Positions 16,701-26,701 of a DNA stretch of 52,436 nt are shown here, one piece after another (position 1 is the first letter of the stretch; each line of letters begins with the position of its first letter). The notes below the pieces were generated by a model, which was given only the letters and a program-made list of their open reading frames with translations, was not told the DNA's origin and ran no database searches. Position numbers and translations under genes: made by a program. Source of the DNA: an uncultured Verrucomicrobiales bacterium (GTDB lineage: Bacteria; Verrucomicrobiota; Verrucomicrobiia; Verrucomicrobiales; Akkermansiaceae); NCBI GenBank assembly GCA_937969495.1, contig CALBVY010000027.1, positions 1 to 52,436 of the forward strand, in the 5' to 3' direction.

Positions 16701-19142
16701 TAACGAGGCTTCTTTACCCTTGGTCTGTGGTAGTTGATTACTGGTTAGCTCCAGTGTCTCGGTGACCGTTAGGTTAAGTGTTTCTGCAATATTGCGTCCC
16801 AGATACTGATACTCTAAAGTTTTTTCGTGGTAGCGTTTACCTTCACATTCAGGGCATGTGATATAAAGATCAGAGAGAAACTGCATTTCTACCTTTTCAA
16901 AGCCGTTACCGAGACAGCGCTGGCAACGTCCATCACCTGAATTAAAAGAAAAGTGGCCAGGCTTCAATTTTTTAGCACTCGCTTCCGGGCTCATGGTGTA
17001 GAGCAGGCGGATGGAATCAAAGGCACCTGAGTGAACGGCTGGGGTTGATCTTGGAGTGCGTGCGAGTGGTGATTGATCGATCCTTTCCACGGTAGAGAGG
17101 TGCTCACTGCCGGTCATTTTTCTAACCGGAGCTGCCTCATCGCTAGACGTTAAGCCTAGCTTGATAGCGAGGTTGAGATAGAGCACATCATTAGCAAGGG
17201 TGGACTTCCCAGATCCTGATACTCCTGTTAAGCAGGTGAAGATACCAAGTGGTAGATCGAGATCTAGATTCTTGATATTGTGGCGGGTGGCTCCTTTGAT
17301 TTTAAGGTGCTTCTTGGGTTTACGTCGTTGTTGTGGGATGGGAATTGATTTTGAACCTATTAAATAAGGCAGTGTAGGAGATTTTTTTTGTGAAGGAGTT
17401 AAATGACGCGAGCTGGGTAAAGAGCCCTGAAAAGTGATTTCCCCGCCATGTTCGCCTGCTGCTGGGCCAAGATCGATGAGGTGATCACACGCACGCATGA
17501 CGGTATCCTCATGCTCGACTACGACAACGGTGTTGCCTTTATCGCGGAGGTCATTCATCACCTTTACGAGCTGATGGATATCGCGTTGATGAAGTCCTAC
17601 GGTAGGTTCGTCTAAGACAAAGAGAGTGTTTGTTAGTGCGGCGCCTAAACACGTGGTAAGGTTAACGCGTTCGATTTCACCACCTGATAGAGTATTAGCG
17701 GCGCGATCTAGAGTGAGGTAAGTTAGCCCAACCTCGCAGAGGTAGCGGAGGCGTGATTGGATCTCGGTGAGTGCGTGGATGGTGCTGGTATCAAAATCTT
17801 TTTTGCGTGTGATAGGAAGATGCTCACCAAACCACGAACTCAATAGGTTAATCGGCATTTTCCAGAGATCGGGTAATGTTTTTCCGTGAATTTTAAAACA
17901 AAGAGCTTCTGGCTTGAGGCGTGATCCTTGGCAGTGCGGGCAATCTGTGTAGGCGCGGTAGCGAGAAAGAAAGACGCGGACGTGCATCTTGTAAGACTTG
18001 GTCTCTATCCAATCAAAAAAGCCTTTTACCCCATACCACTCGCCGTTTGTCCATGCATCTTCTGATTGCTCTCTTTCGCCAAGCATGACCCAGCGGCGGT
18101 GGTGATCCTCGAGTTCGTGGAAAGGGGTGTTGATATCTATATTGTTAGACTGGGCAGCATTGAGGAGGTCAGTTTGGCATTCTGCGCCACGAGAGGTCAT
18201 AAAGGGAGCTACGCAGCCCTCTTTAATACTGAGTGACGGATCTGGGATAGCCTTGTTGAGATCAATGCCGATCATTTTGCCAAAGCCTCGGCAGTGAGTG
18301 CATGCGCCCAGAGGGGAGTTAAAAGAAAAAAGTGCAGATGTTGGTTTTTGTAAAGTGAAGCCTGTCTTTGAGTTTGTCCAGCTGGTGTTGAAGGGCTGCG
18401 TGCTTTCCCCTGAAGCGATGACTAATTTCCCTTTCCCTAGAGTGAGGCCTGTCTCGATGGCTTCGATCAGGCGAGCTTTATTCCGTGAAGAAATTTTCAA
18501 CCGATCTTGCACGATTAAGCACTCACCAGTGAGCTTTTTGATGTGGCTATCTGGCGTCTCATCTGTGCGGATGATTTCCCCATGATGATAGATTCGAGTG
18601 TAGCCTTGTTGATTAAGAAGATTAAAAGAGTCTGTTAGTTTTCCTGATTTAGGAAGAGCTACAGGGAAAAGAACGAGTGCTTGAGTATGATGAATATGCT
18701 CCATGCACCACTGGACGATGCTGTCTGGGGTGTCTGGGCTGATTTCTTCACCTGTTTTAGGATCGAACCCCGAGGATAATCTTGGGAAAAGGAGTTTGAG
18801 GTAATCGTTTAGTTCGGTGAGTGTTCCTACTGTGGAACGTGTGGTCCGAATGGTATTTTTCTGCTCAATTGCAATGGCGGGAGGAATGCCATCAATACGA
18901 TCGACGGCGGGTTTATCCATCCGGTCTAAAAACTGGCGGATGTATGGAGAAAATGTCTCTACATAGCGCCGCTGTCCCTCGGCATAGAGAGTGTGAAAAG
19001 CCAGTGATGATTTACCTGAGCCGGATGGCCCAGTGATAACGGTTAACTTCCCCAAGGGGATATCTAAATCCAAGTTTTTCAAGTTGTGCTGGCGGGCACC
19101 TTGAATGCGGATGACATCAGTGTGTTGTTTCTTTGGTGGCAC
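13722..19142 (-). CDS. uvrA: tandem double-length UvrA (excinuclease ABC subunit A)
   Basis: An 1806-residue protein made of two complete UvrA units (about residues 1-945 and 960-1806), hence four ABC ATPase halves. The P-loops are GPSGSGKSS (about 38), GVSGSGKST (about 645), GLSGSGKST (about 995) and GVSGCGKSS (about 1507). Each half has LSGGE and a DEPT/EEPS Walker B. Zinc modules CQRC...CPEC and CPEC...CETC are intact, but in both units the insertion-domain zinc site keeps only its second Cys pair (CTHC, CPNC). UvrA finds bulky DNA damage for UvrBC, normally as a dimer of about 940-residue chains. Double-length UvrA is known in chlamydiae and relatives. The start is GTG. The stop overlaps that of fmt. 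Confidence 0.96.
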   Translation of the reverse strand: MPPKKQHTDVIRIQGARQHNLKNLDLDIPLGKLTVITGPSGSGKSSLAFHTLYAEGQRRYVETFSPYIRQFLDRMDKPAVDRIDGIPPAIAIEQKNTIRTTRSTVGTLTELNDYLKLLFPRLSSGFDPKTGEEISPDTPDSIVQWCMEHIHHTQALVLFPVALPKSGKLTDSFNLLNQQGYTRIYHHGEIIRTDETPDSHIKKLTGECLIVQDRLKISSRNKARLIEAIETGLTLGKGKLVIASGESTQPFNTSWTNSKTGFTLQKPTSALFSFNSPLGACTHCRGFGKMIGIDLNKAIPDPSLSIKEGCVAPFMTSRGAECQTDLLNAAQSNNIDINTPFHELEDHHRRWVMLGEREQSEDAWTNGEWYGVKGFFDWIETKSYKMHVRVFLSRYRAYTDCPHCQGSRLKPEALCFKIHGKTLPDLWKMPINLLSSWFGEHLPITRKKDFDTSTIHALTEIQSRLRYLCEVGLTYLTLDRAANTLSGGEIERVNLTTCLGAALTNTLFVLDEPTVGLHQRDIHQLVKVMNDLRDKGNTVVVVEHEDTVMRACDHLIDLGPAAGEHGGEITFQGSLPSSRHLTPSQKKSPTLPYLIGSKSIPIPQQRRKPKKHLKIKGATRHNIKNLDLDLPLGIFTCLTGVSGSGKSTLANDVLYLNLAIKLGLTSSDEAAPVRKMTGSEHLSTVERIDQSPLARTPRSTPAVHSGAFDSIRLLYTMSPEASAKKLKPGHFSFNSGDGRCQRCLGNGFEKVEMQFLSDLYITCPECEGKRYHEKTLEYQYLGRNIAETLNLTVTETLELTSNQLPQTKGKEASLLQKIQTALTPLFEVGLGYLKLGQPLNTLSGGESQRLKLCKILTESKKTTHKLLILDEPTTGLHFTDIEKLLGVFHRLADAGHTLLVIEHNLDIIRAADHIIDLGPGPGAEGGNIIFTGTPDELLKEQTETAKALRPSKLKLTKHKKKRVSQQNSICIHGARENNLKNISLDIPRDELVVVTGLSGSGKSTLAFDIIFAEGQRRFLDSMSPYARQFAGQLEKPDIDRITGLPPTVAIEQRVSRGGGKSTTGTITEIYHFLRLLYAKIGIQHCPDSGEAVVSQTPEAIESQISKLRKKHKKLLILAPLIRSRKGYHTDVATAAAKRGISQLVVDGALIQTADFQPLTRYKAHDIFAVCEDVPQALKLGKGHCSLLLNPASTTMETFSTARVSPVTGKSFEEPDPHHFSFNSHRGWCPNCRGYGTVNALASHRTHNNQPYNSELEAEIHDELTHSKSKDEGEKTTCPDCEGSRLRKDSRHILIQGYPIQSINCLSVSDAASLLKTWKFTGREKILARDIVPEIIQRLHFLNQVGLGYLHLDRSADTLSGGESQRIRLAAQLGSNLRGVLYVLDEPTIGLHPRDNIKLLDTLAALRDRGNSLLIVEHDEETIARASHLIALGPGAGSTGGKLTHNGTPRSEHYTPALMKEDYPRRSLPKASARTGWMKLTGCHANNLKNIDVRIPQARLTVLTGVSGCGKSSLMRGCIAHAAGKRKPKNAHYKSASGFTQIKHTFEVDQTPIGKTSRSCPATYVKLLDSIRQLFAQLPDARTRGFTASRFSFNNAEGQCPECKGNGKIKLEMDFLPTTWVPCETCHEMRYNPATLEIRYNGKNIGEVLQMSIREAVDFFSSHTKIHRTLALLSDTGLGYLQLGQPSPTLSGGEAQRIKLVSELTKGRKSVTKGALQNNHLYLIEEPSIGLHEDDVEKLIDVLHRLVNEGHTVIVIEHHTTIMAEADYIIDIGPEAGEKGGKIVVQGTPEQVAKSKTSRTAPFLRMH

Positions 19143-19236
19143 ACACGCACTATGCGTAGTGGTCAGGAAAATGCAAATCTACCCTGTGCGGAGAACGTAG
19201 CTGATTAAGAAAAAGGGAAGAATCAGTGCAGGATAC

Positions 19237-21837
19237 TTATTCTGCGGTGGTTATGTAATCGATGAATTTTTGGGTGTCATGAGAAGTTTTCCTGAGCTCT
19301 TGACCTATTTTTCGTGCGTTTGATGTAAGGCCTTTTTGTCTGAGTTGCTTCTGCATTTTTTGTAAATTTTCACGATATCGGATGCGGATTATTTCTACTT
19401 CTTCGAGTAATTTAAGCTCAATAACTGCCTGTTGTTGTAAATTACGTTCCAGTATTTCAGCGGCTTTTTGAGGCATGTTAGAACGCGAGATGTTTTTGGG
19501 AATCCGGTTATTTGGATATTTGCTGGTCATGGCCCGGATGATCGGGGAGATCTGAGCCTGTTTTGATTTAGTCAGTCTCCGTAAAACTCCGTCCAGCTCT
19601 TGTTCGTAGGCTTTGATGTTGTTTTGGAAATTTCTCTTATATTTCTTTTGGACGTTGGTGATGAGGGTAGCGCATTTAAGCTTGAGTGGTGTAAGGCCGT
19701 CTACTGGGGGATCGCTATTGTGATTTGTTTCTATCGCCTCAGTATCTTTACTCCATTCAATGATAAAATGTGATAGTGGGGTATCAATGGCGTAATCATC
19801 CCAATGCTTGTCTGCATGAGCGGCACAGGCAGCGGTGATCTTGGGTTTTTCGTTGGGCGCTCCTTTTCTCCATTGTGCAAATTGCCAAGGTTCGCCGTTT
19901 GCCCATTGCCAATCTTTCATGGCAGGGCGGAACGCACCTATCCAACAAGCATGCTCTTGCATGATGGATTTACTGATAAATTCGAGCAGCCAGATTTTTT
20001 CATCTGGATTAGACGGTGTGGCGAGTGTGCCTGAAGCTTTTTGGGCCATGCGGCGCGCTGTTTTCCAGTCGACATTTTTTTGGATAATAAGGTAGTGTCG
20101 ATTATCGTAGGAAATGGTTCCGGCTGGGAAAATGGGTTGGCTTGATGTAATAGACTCTGCACAGCGTGTGAGCTGGTTTTCTAAGCTTGCAGGTGTTGTT
20201 CCATCCATCAGCCACTCAATAAAAAAGCTATACTGAGTAGAGCCTGGTTGAGGTGTAGGGATGGTGGTGTTATCTACGGCTATATATGCGGCTTTAGAAG
20301 TTTTGCGGATTTCTAGAGTACACGGAGTACCATCGATCCAATTCCAGATGTTTTTACCTGAGCTGCCAGCACCTAGCCATACTGGTTTTTGGTCTTTTAT
20401 TTTGTTGCATAGCTGTTGCAGTTCAATGGTTTCTTTGGGCATAGCAATATGCCCTCCGTGTGCTTCGCAAAATCTCTGGGCTTGATGCCAAGTCATTTTT
20501 TGCTCCACGTACATGCGGGCGCGGCCATTGCGCACCACTGCTGTAGTGGGGAGCTCTGTGCGGTCGCCTTGTGCGAGTTTTTTCTGCAGTCTACTGAGAG
20601 CCTCGAGGGGGCTTTCATCTTTTGGTGTGTTGGGGATGCTGGGGGTGTTTGGTTGCGTTTTTTGGGTTTGATTATTGAGTTGCTTCTTGTTGTTGATTTT
20701 GTCAGCAGCTTCTTGTTCTCTTTTTAGGAGGTCAGCTTTTTTTTGGGCGTCTACTTTGGCTTGTTCGGCAGCACGCGTTTCGCGCATATTTTGAGTTTTT
20801 TCCCAGACGATGGAGATAGTGGCGAGGAGTGCAATAATGATGATGATGTTCCGAATAAATGAAATATTGCTACCAGTGCCGATCTTTGCCGTTGCTGCGG
20901 TTCGTTTTACTGCGGTGTGAGGTTGTAAATTAGATCGGTCATAATTTGTGTTAGGTGTCATCAGCTTGTTGGGTTTGGCTGATGAAGAAGTTCCGGATTT
21001 GGCAGATGTTAAAATGACTGGTCCGGCTTTTGGTTGAGGGACTTTCTTGAGAGCGTCGAGGAATTCTTCTGCCTTGCGGAAACGCATGGCAGGTGTGGGG
21101 TGAATAGCTTTGCGGATGATTTGATCGTAGGCCATGTCACACCCTACTAAAGTGGCGGCTGGGGTGTAGATGCTTTCTGGGAGCTTACCTGTTAGGAGTT
21201 CGTAAAGCATGACTCCTAGAGCGTAGAGATCTGTGGATTCATCAATGGCTTTGGGGTTTTGGACGATTTCAGGAGCGGTGTAACCAGGGGTGCCAAAGGC
21301 GCTGTCGCTCTCGTGATCACCTACTGGTCTGGCAAGACCGAAGTCGCCAATTTTGGGTGAGAGATCGTCATCGAGTAAAATGTTAGCAGGCTTGATGTCA
21401 CGGTGTAGAACTCCGTGGTTGTGAGCGCTGGCGAGACCTTGGCAGATTTCTGATATAATACGTCTGCTATCCTCAGGGGTGATTGTTTTTCCGTAGGCAA
21501 AGTGGTAGAGTGACTTGCCTTTTACCAGCTCCATGATGATGTAGAGCATGCCATCCACCTTACCGAAATCGTAGATGCCAATGACGTTAGGATGGTTAAA
21601 CTTCGCCATGCTTTTGGCCTCTTTTTCAAATGCGATTTTAAAACCTTCATCAGCTCCAAAGTGGCGTGGGAGTACTTTAATCGCTACGTCACGATCTAGG
21701 GATATTTGTCGTGCATGGTAGACTGCACCCATACCACCTTGGGCGATGAATGAAATGATTTCGTAACCTGGAAGAAGGTCAGATACTTCTTCGATTGCTG
21801 GAGGCTTGAAGCTTGAGTTTGTAGGTTCCTGGCTCAT
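19237..21837 (-). CDS. transmembrane Ser/Thr protein kinase with two C-type-lectin-like ectodomains
   Basis: An 866-residue protein. The kinase domain (about residues 24-270) has every catalytic element: AQGGMGAVYHA loop, Lys54, HRDIKPAN (Asp147), DFG (165-167) and APE (188-190). A Ser/Thr/Pro/Lys-rich juxtamembrane linker leads to one membrane helix (about 324-345), then a charged Lys/Gln/Asn-rich stalk. Two C-type-lectin-like domains follow at about 432-540 (TWHQAQRFCEAHGGHIAMP, VWLGAGS) and about 576-694 (WKTARRMAQKASGTLATP, CWIGAFR, WANGEPWQFAQW, HWDDYAID). The last 165 residues are predicted helical coiled coil. Cytoplasmic kinase plus external lectin-like domains suggests a sensor of an envelope ligand, by inference. 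It is last in a run with M23 and OmpA genes. Confidence 0.93.
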   Translation of the reverse strand: MSQEPTNSSFKPPAIEEVSDLLPGYEIISFIAQGGMGAVYHARQISLDRDVAIKVLPRHFGADEGFKIAFEKEAKSMAKFNHPNVIGIYDFGKVDGMLYIIMELVKGKSLYHFAYGKTITPEDSRRIISEICQGLASAHNHGVLHRDIKPANILLDDDLSPKIGDFGLARPVGDHESDSAFGTPGYTAPEIVQNPKAIDESTDLYALGVMLYELLTGKLPESIYTPAATLVGCDMAYDQIIRKAIHPTPAMRFRKAEEFLDALKKVPQPKAGPVILTSAKSGTSSSAKPNKLMTPNTNYDRSNLQPHTAVKRTAATAKIGTGSNISFIRNIIIIIALLATISIVWEKTQNMRETRAAEQAKVDAQKKADLLKREQEAADKINNKKQLNNQTQKTQPNTPSIPNTPKDESPLEALSRLQKKLAQGDRTELPTTAVVRNGRARMYVEQKMTWHQAQRFCEAHGGHIAMPKETIELQQLCNKIKDQKPVWLGAGSSGKNIWNWIDGTPCTLEIRKTSKAAYIAVDNTTIPTPQPGSTQYSFFIEWLMDGTTPASLENQLTRCAESITSSQPIFPAGTISYDNRHYLIIQKNVDWKTARRMAQKASGTLATPSNPDEKIWLLEFISKSIMQEHACWIGAFRPAMKDWQWANGEPWQFAQWRKGAPNEKPKITAACAAHADKHWDDYAIDTPLSHFIIEWSKDTEAIETNHNSDPPVDGLTPLKLKCATLITNVQKKYKRNFQNNIKAYEQELDGVLRRLTKSKQAQISPIIRAMTSKYPNNRIPKNISRSNMPQKAAEILERNLQQQAVIELKLLEEVEIIRIRYRENLQKMQKQLRQKGLTSNARKIGQELRKTSHDTQKFIDYITTAE

Positions 21838-21909
21838 TTGAGAGAGATGATATTTGGTAACTAAGGACTGGTGTATAATTAGTCACAAGATGTTAGCGTC
21901 GCCAATATT

Positions 21910-22761
21910 TTATTTGTCTGTATTTGTGGGGTATTGAATCGATATGTTTCCTTTTTTCTTTTGTTGCTCTTCATGAAGCACAAGGGAGAATATGGAGTGA
22001 GAGAGGTCATCATTGTGTGTTTGCTGATATTGCGCAATGATCGTGGTAGGATCCATGCGATCATCAGGGGAAGTAGTGTATCCAGCTCCGATGTGAATGC
22101 CTGAGCTGTCATGTATTTCCAGGTGTAAATGCGCAGGGTAGCGTGAGTTGGCGTTGCCTACTGTGCCGATGATCTGGCCACGCGGGACGGTACTGCCAAG
22201 TGCGCTATGCATTTGGTCCATGTGTGCATACATTGAGAGTAGAGTGGAGCCTTGTGGCGTGCGGTGCGCGAGGATGATGGTATTTCCCCAGCCAGGAGAG
22301 GGCTCGCCGCGATATACTACGCGGCCATTTGCTATCGCGTAAATGGGATCGCCTAGGTCTGTGTTCATGCCGCCAATGCCATTAAAATCATCGCCTGTGT
22401 GGCGGCCGCCACGTTTGGTATTGTTTGCCCAGAATGGTTGGGCGTTGTAGGTTAGAGCGCCGTGTTCGCTACCCATGGGTGCTGACATGTGGGTGGCTGT
22501 GGGTAGTGTGGCGCGTTCGAAGGCGTTTAGCTGGATGAGTCTGGGATCGAAGTTTGGGGTGAGGGAGGATCTGTTGGTTTTCAAGCCTTTCTCTGTTGCA
22601 TTAAGTGGATAGCCTAGTGCGGCATCTGCTTGTTGCCATGTATCCATGGATTTTACTGGTACGTCGATGTCTGCGTGGCCTCGCAAAAAGCCTCGGGTGA
22701 TAAAAAATGCTACCGTTACAAATAGGATAGCAATTCCGCAGAAAATGACACGTTGTTTCAT
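21910..22761 (-). CDS. M23 (LytM) family metallopeptidase, membrane-anchored
   Basis: A 283-residue protein with an N-terminal hydrophobic segment (about residues 5-23) and a C-terminal peptidase_M23 domain with all zinc and catalytic motifs: RHTGDDFNG (His121, Asp125), MYAH (His180) and AHLHLE (His211, His213). Family members cut peptidoglycan crossbridges, or act as regulators of amidases when degenerate; this one is intact. It lies 12 bp after the OmpA-domain gene and 72 bp before the kinase gene on the same strand. Together they suggest wall anchoring, wall cleavage and sensing in one transcript. This is an inference from order and spacing. Confidence 0.92.
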   Translation of the reverse strand: MKQRVIFCGIAILFVTVAFFITRGFLRGHADIDVPVKSMDTWQQADAALGYPLNATEKGLKTNRSSLTPNFDPRLIQLNAFERATLPTATHMSAPMGSEHGALTYNAQPFWANNTKRGGRHTGDDFNGIGGMNTDLGDPIYAIANGRVVYRGEPSPGWGNTIILAHRTPQGSTLLSMYAHMDQMHSALGSTVPRGQIIGTVGNANSRYPAHLHLEIHDSSGIHIGAGYTTSPDDRMDPTTIIAQYQQTHNDDLSHSIFSLVLHEEQQKKKGNISIQYPTNTDK

Positions 22762-22773
22762 GTTAGGTCTAAG

Positions 22774-24096
22774 TTAGAAACTAAGTAGAATCTCAGCGCG
22801 GCGGTTAGCGCGGCGGCCATCAGGTGCGTCTTCGCCATCTTTGGTGGTGTTGGGGCGGCGAGGTTTTGATTTTCCGTAGCCTGTGACCTCCATCTGGATA
22901 TCTTTTACGCCTTGTTGAGTGAGGTATTTCATGACCTCTTTAGCGCGCCTTTCAGAGAGTTTTAGATTATGTGCATCTGAGCCGAGAGAGTCGGTATGCC
23001 CTGAGATGGTGAGTTTTTTGTCGATATTATTTTTGAGTAAATTGGCGACAATGTTGAGCTGGCGTTGGGTGCGTGCGGTGAGGTCTCCAGAATCTAAGTC
23101 AAAGTAGATGGCTAGTGAGTCACCTCCCTTTGGATTGGTAATGAGGGGGATGTAGAAGATGTCGCCATTACTGAAGCGGCTGGCGTAGTCGGCCAAGAGT
23201 TTATCCAGATTGACCTCGGTGATTTTCCATGGGGATTGGTTATCCTGCCGTTTGGTAGTGATAGCAAACAGGGCGTTTTGCGCAGTTTCATTGGATTCTA
23301 CCTTGGTGATCCAGCCTGCGGAATTCTCCTTGAGGAACATTTTTCTTAAGGGTCGATTCCCCGCAAGCTTGTATTTACCTTCTTCAAAGATGATGCACAG
23401 TCCGGCGAGTTTGGCGTAGCTGACTTTTTCTGTATCGACAAAATTACGAGCAGCTGAGGGGTTAAGATTGAGGAGGGCATCCATAAACTTGTTTACAGTG
23501 ACTACGGCTTTGGCTGCATCATCTGGAGATTCTACTTCTGTATTTTGGTTAGGAGTGCCTGAATTGTTTTGATTTGGTAGAGTGATCTGATTTACCTTCC
23601 ACTTACCCTCGGTATTTTTTTTAAGATCGAGAAGAATGCGGTTGTGGTCTGCTAGATTGAGTGCCCAGCGGTCGGGGAGGTCTTCCACTGTAGAAAATGG
23701 CTTGGTAGAATTTAGCTTAAGGCGTGATTGGGCTGCTAGCTGATGGAGGCGCTTACTTTGTGTTTGGTTGAGTGTGCCTTCTCCTAGGAATTCAATGAGA
23801 GAGTCTACATTTCCAGAATTATTGGCGTCGATGATGAGGTCATGAATCTTGCCTACAAGCTCCTCTGGAGTGCCGCTGCGAGCGGTGCTGTTCTCATCGA
23901 CGTGTTTACCATTTACGGTGAGGGAGATACTTTCAGCGCCATGGTCAGGTTTTTGAATATCTGGTGAAGTGGCTTCGAGAATGTCAGCATGTTTTTTCCC
24001 TGAGCATTGTTTGAGTAAAACAAACACAGTAATTAGGGTGAGAGCCAAGACCAAGATGAAAAAAACAAGGGGCTTTTTGGATCGCGATTGTTCCAT
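22774..24096 (-). CDS. inner-membrane anchored OmpA-domain protein
   Basis: A 440-residue protein. One membrane helix (about residues 10-27) follows a short basic start; there is no cleavable signal peptide. A middle region of about 290 residues has two related alpha/beta segments (LADHNRILLDLKKNTEGKWKVNQITL and a later SPWKITEVNLDKL), like repeated NTF2-type folds. The C-terminal OmpA domain (about residues 327-440) includes IYFDLDSGDL, TISGHTDSLGSDAHNLKLS and GYGKSKP, which bind diaminopimelate in peptidoglycan. The anchor and OmpA domain would link the inner membrane to the wall, as in MotB or Pal-like proteins. It is first in a tight pair with the M23 gene. Confidence 0.9.
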   Translation of the reverse strand: MEQSRSKKPLVFFILVLALTLITVFVLLKQCSGKKHADILEATSPDIQKPDHGAESISLTVNGKHVDENSTARSGTPEELVGKIHDLIIDANNSGNVDSLIEFLGEGTLNQTQSKRLHQLAAQSRLKLNSTKPFSTVEDLPDRWALNLADHNRILLDLKKNTEGKWKVNQITLPNQNNSGTPNQNTEVESPDDAAKAVVTVNKFMDALLNLNPSAARNFVDTEKVSYAKLAGLCIIFEEGKYKLAGNRPLRKMFLKENSAGWITKVESNETAQNALFAITTKRQDNQSPWKITEVNLDKLLADYASRFSNGDIFYIPLITNPKGGDSLAIYFDLDSGDLTARTQRQLNIVANLLKNNIDKKLTISGHTDSLGSDAHNLKLSERRAKEVMKYLTQQGVKDIQMEVTGYGKSKPRRPNTTKDGEDAPDGRRANRRAEILLSF

Positions 24097-24196
24097 GCCC
24101 TTAATATTACCTGTAAAGCTCAGAACTCCAAATGAAAAATTGAGTTCTGTTAGTTTGAGTTTATTTACTTAAATTACTCAAGGGAGGTGAGGCTAT

Positions 24197-24223
24197 AAGG
24201 CTGAGCGGAGTGGTCTCAGCTTT
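24197..24223. terminator. hairpin between the exported helical protein gene and the OmpA-domain gene
   Basis: AAGGCTGAG pairs with CTCAGCTTT (nine pairs, one G-U) around a nine-base loop. It lies in the 166-bp gap, 39 bp past the stop of the upstream minus-strand gene. No clear T-tract follows on the minus strand, so it may only attenuate transcription into the OmpA-M23-kinase genes. Confidence 0.4.
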
Positions 24224-24262
24224 GGAAATCATGGATGAGTGACGCCCTGGCCTATTGGATTT

Positions 24263-26212
24263 TTAATCTACGGTTACCGTTGTTGCCTCTGACTCTGGAA
24301 GAATACGTTTTACGAGGCGATCAATTCCGGCCTGTGCGTGTTTACTATCAGGGTAAATATTCTTTGCTTCCAGATACCATGAGAGTGCAGAGCCTGTTTG
24401 TGGATTAAGATCATTGTCCTCGAATTCCTTGGCGCGTGTTAAGGCGACGGTGAAATCCGCAACCTTAGAGGAGAGTTTTTCCAGTTTACGTAAAAGCTCT
24501 GGGTCTTTTGGGAATTCATCACGTAGTGTGGCGAGCGATTCCCAGGCAGCGTAGTCATTCCCAATTTTTGAGAACTCTGTGGCTTGCATGATGGAGCCAT
24601 CGATGCGGTGGATGTTTTTGATAATCTGTTCAATGGCATTTTTGCGCTCAGAGTCATCCTGTACTACGGGGACGAACTCATATTGGCGTTTAAAGATCTC
24701 ACGGTAGTTGCTTTCGCTGAGGAGGCGGTCAAAATCATTGGTGAGTCCCTTGGCTAGGTCTCCCTTATCGAGAATGGAATCAAGACGTTCATCGATTTCT
24801 TTAAGGCGTGGGTTAGTTGGCCATACTTGCGTTGCATTTTTAAGCTCTTGTTGGAATTTTTCTTGGTCGCCTTGCATGAGAGCCATTTTGGCGGCACGTA
24901 CGTGGCTATCTGAGACTCGTGTGTAGGCGGCAATGGCGCCTTCAGCCTTAGTGGAATCAAAGTCTTTTGAACGTTTTTTAAGGGCTTCTAGTAGGATTTT
25001 AGCATTGGTGTAATCGTGAACATCCATGAAATTGACGAGAGCGTAGCCGTCACGCACGTAATCTAAGATTTTCCGCCGATCTTCAGTTGGTACTGTCTGC
25101 ACGGCAGGAAGGAATTCTCCGATGGCAAAAGCCTCAGTGAGGCGCTTGGAGGCGGAATGGAGTTCGTTGTGAGAAAGATGATTATTAAAAGCGGCGACGA
25201 ATGTGGTCACCTTACCGATAGCTTCATTAGCGGCGGAGTCGAGACCAGTGATGGTAGGTTCTACACCTAGACCTTTGCCAAAGAATTTGGCGATGTCTGA
25301 ATCTTTTTTTAGTTTCATCTCACTATCACCATCGCGGAAGATGAGGTTATAAAAGCGAGTGCCGATGACAACGTGTTCGAAGCGGCGTTGTATGAAAAGC
25401 TGGGCAAGGAGCGCTTGATAGTGGACTTTTGCTTGGGCGATACTCACTTTATTACCTGCTTGATGAAGTTTTTTGAGTGCTTCAATTTCAACAATCCGTT
25501 TCTTCATTGTCTGCATTTCATGTGACTCAGCGGTTGTTTCGACGGTGGTCTTTCTGCTTCTACCTGATCCGGAAGAGCTTTTTTTGACGGTGTTATCCGA
25601 GATGTCAGTTTTTTGTTCAATGACGGAGATATTATAACTAATGCGCTTGCTCTCCTTCTCTAATGAGTCGATGTAATTATCGGTTTTATTCACAGTTCCC
25701 TTGGCGAGCATGGCGGAATAGATGGCATTTGCGAGGGAGTCGCAGATGCGTCCGTCACCTGGGTAGGATGCTGCGGGTAAGAGGAGGCTAAAGCCATTGC
25801 GCAGTTTTTGTTTAGGATTATCGATGGTGTGAGGAGAGACGGCCGTGAGGATGGCGTCGATAGTTTCTCGATATTTTTTGGCCTCTTCTGTTTGGTTAGG
25901 TGTATCAGCTAGATAGGATTTAAACTGACCGCCAAGACGGTTATCGCCTAAGCTAAAGGTATGCCCCATCAATGAAATGGTCTCTTGGGTGGGATCAATG
26001 AATGGGACTTCGTCCCCGTAGGGGGATTTGGTTTCTTTTTTATTGCGAACAACTGTGGTGTCACCGCTATTTTGAGATGCTGCTGGTTTGGTATTACTGG
26101 CTGCTTTTGTTGGATCAAAGACCTGAGCGGCAGCTGGAAGAGTGAGGCAGGGCAAAGCCATGAGAGTAACCAGCTTACGCGAAACTTGAGAATGTGTCTT
26201 AGAATGTTTCAT
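24263..26212 (-). CDS. large exported helical (TPR-like) protein of unknown function
   Basis: A 649-residue protein with a signal peptide (about residues 1-29, ending LPAAAQ). After a low-complexity linker come a DPTQETISLMGHTFSLGDNRLGGQF block and a long, mostly helical body. A Ser/Gly/Lys-rich loop sits near residues 212-225, and paired helices resemble tetratricopeptide repeats towards the end (about 400-640, for example YAAWESLATLRDEFPKDPELL and ALSWYLEAKNIYPDSKHAQAG). No catalytic motif is seen. It precedes the OmpA-M23-kinase genes and follows a small membrane protein by 30 bp. A scaffold role in the periplasm is a guess from fold type and context. I do not recognise a named family. Confidence 0.85.
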   Translation of the reverse strand: MKHSKTHSQVSRKLVTLMALPCLTLPAAAQVFDPTKAASNTKPAASQNSGDTTVVRNKKETKSPYGDEVPFIDPTQETISLMGHTFSLGDNRLGGQFKSYLADTPNQTEEAKKYRETIDAILTAVSPHTIDNPKQKLRNGFSLLLPAASYPGDGRICDSLANAIYSAMLAKGTVNKTDNYIDSLEKESKRISYNISVIEQKTDISDNTVKKSSSGSGRSRKTTVETTAESHEMQTMKKRIVEIEALKKLHQAGNKVSIAQAKVHYQALLAQLFIQRRFEHVVIGTRFYNLIFRDGDSEMKLKKDSDIAKFFGKGLGVEPTITGLDSAANEAIGKVTTFVAAFNNHLSHNELHSASKRLTEAFAIGEFLPAVQTVPTEDRRKILDYVRDGYALVNFMDVHDYTNAKILLEALKKRSKDFDSTKAEGAIAAYTRVSDSHVRAAKMALMQGDQEKFQQELKNATQVWPTNPRLKEIDERLDSILDKGDLAKGLTNDFDRLLSESNYREIFKRQYEFVPVVQDDSERKNAIEQIIKNIHRIDGSIMQATEFSKIGNDYAAWESLATLRDEFPKDPELLRKLEKLSSKVADFTVALTRAKEFEDNDLNPQTGSALSWYLEAKNIYPDSKHAQAGIDRLVKRILPESEATTVTVD

Positions 26213-26242
26213 GAGATTTTTAAATAGAGATGTTTAGCTATT

Positions 26243-26662
26243 CTAATAGGCTTTGACATCGAGTGCAACAGGCAATCCTTCGCGATTAATGGTCACTTTG
26301 AATGTGTAGCTGTGGCCTTTTTCCAAATTTACTTGGTTGATATCAGCTGGCACCATGATTCCGATATTGCCTTGTTGTCCTTCAGCTTGTTCGGTAGATA
26401 GGCTGATGAGTTGACCGCGATCTGATGTCCACTTGAGTTTTTCTGAGATTTTACCGGTGACCTGGTATTCATTGCCGCTCATGCTATTGGCATTTTCGCG
26501 GAATTCTTCGATAGAGAGTTCGCTTGTGTTAGCAAAGTGTTGCGCACGCTTATCAAGAGCCATTTTGCCAATGACAAGTGCGGCAATGACGGCGAGGGCA
26601 ATCATTGCATAGACGGCGACGTTATTTTTATTTGCGGTTTTGGATTTGGATCTGCGAGCCAT
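26243..26662 (-). CDS. small membrane-anchored beta-rich protein of unknown function
   Basis: A 139-residue protein with a basic start (MARRSKSKTANKN), one membrane helix (about residues 16-37) and an extracytoplasmic domain of about 90 residues. The pattern YQVTGKISEKLKW, GQLISLSTEQ, IGIMVPADI, SYTFKVTIN reads as a small OB-like beta barrel. No catalytic residues are evident. It lies 39 bp after the ABC transporter gene and 30 bp before the large exported helical protein, so all three are probably one transcript. The function is unknown. Confidence 0.82.
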   Translation of the reverse strand: MARRSKSKTANKNNVAVYAMIALAVIAALVIGKMALDKRAQHFANTSELSIEEFRENANSMSGNEYQVTGKISEKLKWTSDRGQLISLSTEQAEGQQGNIGIMVPADINQVNLEKGHSYTFKVTINREGLPVALDVKAY

Positions 26663-26701
26663 GGGGAGGTGATGGATGAATGAAAGTTAGAGTGGAATGG
26701 A

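Noticed and set aside
19142-19236. A possible LexA site upstream of uvrA (TGTGC-GGA-GAACG)
   Set aside because: Spacing and half-sites differ from the perfect dyad before lexA, and only one half-site is a fair match.
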